A stretch of 8,318 nt of DNA. Origin: JADHUC01 sp964617665 (GTDB lineage Bacteria; Planctomycetota; Planctomycetia; Pirellulales; Pirellulaceae). The translations under genes and the position numbers were made by a program. The notes below the pieces were generated by a model, which ran no database searches, was not told the origin of the DNA, and was given only the letters and a program-made list of their open reading frames with translations. The DNA lies in NCBI GenBank assembly GCA_964617665.1, contig CAZUAH010000597.1, positions 1 through 8,318 of the forward strand, given 5' to 3'. Of the stretch, positions 6,136 to 8,318 are shown piece by piece (position 1 is the stretch's first letter; the number at the start of each line of letters is the position of its first letter).

Positions 6136-8091
6136 TTATCGCTTGATACTGCCTGCTCGTGGGGTGAACGCTTCCTGGTAGCCAGCTGGCGAGGCTGTTG
6201 GTGTCGCGAGGCGTCCGCCGGCTTGCGTGGTGCCCGTTAGGAAATTATCGATCTGGCCTGTGTCCTTTAGGCGGTCAAACTCGTTGGCCATAGCTATCCG
6301 CAGCTTCTTCTCTTGGATGTCTTTGTGCAACTCTTCCTTGACCACCTCGAACTCGGTCACCACAGGCTTGGTTCGGCCCAAGCAACGCAGAATTACGTAC
6401 TTGTCCCCCACTGCGATGATCGCCGACAGCTCGCCGGCCTTCAACTTGAACGCTTCCTCCTCTAACAGCGGCTGGCCGCCATGGCGACGCAGCGGCGGTA
6501 CCTTGCCACCGGTGGCTCGCGACGTCGGTTCGATCGAATGCAGTTCAGCGAGTTTACCAAAGAACAGGTCTGTTGGATTGTCGCGGGCCTGGCCCCACAC
6601 TTGCTGAGCTTGGCGGTGATCGCTCATAACGATGGCCAGCAATTCGACCCGCTCGCCAAAGTTCGATTTGAACCCCCTCTGCATATCCTCCTCGGTGACC
6701 TGCACTTTGTTGTCCACCAGCTTTTTCAGGGCGACCGATGGCCAGACGGCGTCGCGAACGTATAATTCGATCTTCTTCACGTCATCCATCTTCGCTGCAT
6801 CGTTTTTTGTGACATACTTCAGCCAAGCATTGATATCTGGCGATCCATCGGCACTGAGGAAGTTATAGGCATCGGCAGCTCGGGCGATTTCGCGGTCGAT
6901 GTCCTGCTCCTCGACCTGTTTGTTGCGCCGTCGCAACTCCTGTTGCAGCAGCCTGCGATTGATCTCGCCTTCAAGCACTTCCTTGCCGTGCCTTGCGACA
7001 CATTCCTCGGACAATTGCTGAACTGTGATCTGCCGTCCGTTGATCAGTGCGGCAACGCCGGGATACTGTTTCTGGAGGTTGGCGTCGTTATGTACGTTGA
7101 CGACTTGGGATTGCGACTGGAGTTGCTGGAACAGCTCGGCTGATGCGCCGCGCATCTTGTGGTCGCGAATGCGCTCGCTGAGCGCCTTTTCGATTGCCGG
7201 CAACTGCTGGCTGGAGATATACGTGCGCTCGACTTGTTCGTCACACTTGAGAATGATGTACTGATTGCCCACTTGGACAATCGGCGAAATCTCGCCCGCT
7301 TTCAAGCCGAAGGCCACTTGCTCCAGTTTTGGATCGCCAAGATACCGGCGGATAGGTGGGATCACACCGTAAGCACTCGCCGTGGCTTTGTCTTCGGAGT
7401 GCTCCTTGGCCAGTTGATCAAATTCCTGCGGTTTGGATCTTGCGACCTGCTGTACCTGCTCTGCCTTTTTGGGGTCGGTCAGCACGATGATCCTGGCTTT
7501 GACCTTGCGCCCGTATTCCGACTCGAAAGCCTTGCGGAACTCCTCTTGTGTGATCGTGATTTCTTTGGCCGCCAGTTGGCGTAGGGCGAGCGTGGGCCAG
7601 ATGATGTCACGACGATATTGCTGAGGATCGACGTCGCGTTCAGTCTCCAACAGCGTAAGCCAACGATCTACGGACAGCCCGAACTTGCCGGCTACGTTGT
7701 TGATTTCGTCCTCGACGTTCTGCTGGGAGATCTTGACGCCACTTGTCTGGCAAGCTTGCAGAATGATCTGCTTGTTGACCATGCTTTCCAGCACTTCCGC
7801 TCCGTACCGTCGCAAGCATTCTCTGGCCAACGCCTGCCGAGAGATCTGTTCGCCGTTCACCACGGCCATCGTCGAGCCTAGCTGGGCACTTGTCCGAGAT
7901 GTCGAGGCAAGCTGCGGCCCGGCAGTGAATCGAGACCTTGACGCGGTGTCTTGGGCGTCGGCAGGCGACACCCAGACCATACCGGTTGCAAGCAAAGCAA
8001 GCACCGAGACCGAGGCAATTGCGACGATAGTGTTGGAGACTCTGTCTTTGCCAAGACGCGGCCAGTCGCCGCTAGCATCCTTGCCAGCCAT
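6136..8091 (-). CDS. Exported twin-module SurA/parvulin-like folding protein (peptidylprolyl isomerase family, possibly inactive)
   Basis: Likely acts outside the cytoplasmic membrane as a chaperone or peptidyl-prolyl isomerase. From the ATG at 8091 it has 651 residues. A basic N-region and hydrophobic core (about 19-39) end in ADA-Q, a good signal-peptidase I site after residue 46. Two homologous units follow. Each has a SurA-N-like helical part beginning at NGEQI (79-83) or NGRQI (351-355), a WPTLALRQL/WPSVALKKL motif (165-173, 450-458), and a parvulin-like part with PPIRR/PPLRR (245-249, 532-536), AFGLKAGEIS/AFKLKAGELS (260-269, 547-556) and VGNQYIILKC/VGDKYVILRC (274-283, 561-570). The C-terminal tail from about 615 is low-complexity and rich in Gly, Ala, Thr and Pro. 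The parvulin HIL and terminal HII histidines are absent in both units, so catalysis is doubtful. A GTG at 8097 opens the frame, but AGGGAG is better spaced (9 nt) for the ATG. Confidence 0.85.
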   Translation of the reverse strand: MAGKDASGDWPRLGKDRVSNTIVAIASVSVLALLATGMVWVSPADAQDTASRSRFTAGPQLASTSRTSAQLGSTMAVVNGEQISRQALARECLRRYGAEVLESMVNKQIILQACQTSGVKISQQNVEDEINNVAGKFGLSVDRWLTLLETERDVDPQQYRRDIIWPTLALRQLAAKEITITQEEFRKAFESEYGRKVKARIIVLTDPKKAEQVQQVARSKPQEFDQLAKEHSEDKATASAYGVIPPIRRYLGDPKLEQVAFGLKAGEISPIVQVGNQYIILKCDEQVERTYISSQQLPAIEKALSERIRDHKMRGASAELFQQLQSQSQVVNVHNDANLQKQYPGVAALINGRQITVQQLSEECVARHGKEVLEGEINRRLLQQELRRRNKQVEEQDIDREIARAADAYNFLSADGSPDINAWLKYVTKNDAAKMDDVKKIELYVRDAVWPSVALKKLVDNKVQVTEEDMQRGFKSNFGERVELLAIVMSDHRQAQQVWGQARDNPTDLFFGKLAELHSIEPTSRATGGKVPPLRRHGGQPLLEEEAFKLKAGELSAIIAVGDKYVILRCLGRTKPVVTEFEVVKEELHKDIQEKKLRIAMANEFDRLKDTGQIDNFLTGTTQAGGRLATPTASPAGYQEAFTPRAGSIKR

Positions 8092-8100
8092 ATCCACTTT

Positions 8101-8106
8101 CTCCCT
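8101..8106 (-). promoter_or_regulatory. Shine-Dalgarno sequence deciding the parvulin-like gene start
   Basis: AGGGAG on the minus strand lies 9 nt before the ATG at 8091-8089 and only 3 nt before the alternative GTG at 8097, favouring the ATG. Confidence 0.65.
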
Positions 8107-8167
8107 GAGCGATAACTAATTCGTTCTCGACATTGCACGGAGCGATCCGATTGCTACAAGCGGCCGG

Positions 8168-8197
8168 AGTATACGGGCGGCGGCAAAAATGGGTCAA
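8168..8197 (-). promoter_or_regulatory. Near-consensus sigma70-type promoter of the parvulin-like gene
   Basis: Minus strand: -35 TTGACC (8192-8197), an 18-nt spacer, -10 TATACT (8168-8173). Each box matches five of six consensus bases. Transcription would start near 8160, giving a leader of about 70 nt before the ATG at 8091. It is the best promoter match noticed in the window and is consistent with housekeeping-factor expression. Confidence 0.65.
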
Positions 8198-8318
8198 TAG
8201 AGAACGGCGATAAGCACCAGCGAGAGCGCACCTCGCGGTTTGTAGTTGGCATGGGGTTTCCGGGTGGGATGTGAGAGAATCCTCCCGTTACCGGTTTGGA
8301 GGCCGGTAGTTTGGCCCT
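8198..8318. other. Unassigned right-hand end with a small inverted repeat
   Basis: No gene could be supported here. TACCGG (8289-8294) and CCGGTA (8303-8308) form a 6-bp stem around 8 nt, with no convincing T-run. Two minus-strand frames run open from the window edge, ending in TGA near 8198 and TAG near 8157, but neither shows recognisable protein features. One of them crosses the promoter. The flank outside the window would be needed to tell whether an upstream gene ends here. Confidence 0.3.

Noticed and set aside
7159..7584. Plus-strand open frame of 141 codons inside the parvulin-like gene
   Set aside because: It is antisense to conserved repeat motifs of a well-supported gene and has no supporting start signal.
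8157..8318. Minus-strand open frame of 54 codons entering from the right edge, considered as an upstream gene end
   Set aside because: It runs across the strong promoter of the parvulin-like gene, is proline-rich without recognisable motifs, and is short enough to be chance.

Overview
The window looks like a chromosomal housekeeping segment of a Planctomycetota-type bacterium, probably Pirellulales-like. This is an inference. It rests on the moderate GC content, a long plant/spirochaete-type PPi-dependent phosphofructokinase, a planctomycete-style HisC N-terminus, start sites that often lack a Shine-Dalgarno sequence, and a large exported protein made of two parvulin/SurA-like units. No mobile element, CRISPR array, tRNA or rRNA was seen.

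Layout: positions 1-168 hold an open frame running in from the left edge, possibly the 3' end of an unrecognised gene. On the + strand follow proB (glutamate 5-kinase, 219-1373), hisC (histidinol-phosphate aminotransferase, best start 1489, to 2535) and hisB (imidazoleglycerol-phosphate dehydratase, 2539-3132). This is a small amino-acid biosynthesis cluster in which hisC and hisB are separated by only 3 nt. The strand then switches. Three minus-strand genes follow: pfp (3177-4832), a 2-hydroxyacid dehydrogenase of the glyoxylate/hydroxypyruvate reductase type (4981-5964), and a 651-residue exported protein with duplicated SurA-N/parvulin-like modules (6136-8091).

Regulation visible in the sequence: an intrinsic terminator (6062-6093) follows the parvulin-like gene, and a candidate promoter lies just beyond it for the dehydrogenase. 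The parvulin-like gene has a near-consensus sigma70-type promoter (-35 TTGACC, 18-nt spacer, -10 TATACT on the minus strand). All three minus-strand genes have clear Shine-Dalgarno sequences, whereas the three plus-strand genes have none.

Functionally, proB starts proline synthesis, and hisB and hisC catalyse consecutive steps of histidine synthesis. pfp runs the fructose-6-phosphate/fructose-1,6-bisphosphate step reversibly with pyrophosphate. The dehydrogenase reduces glyoxylate or hydroxypyruvate. The parvulin-like protein probably assists folding outside the cytoplasmic membrane. I see no evidence for a new multi-gene system. The most unusual object is the twin-module parvulin-like protein, whose units have lost the usual catalytic histidines but share cysteines at equivalent positions.
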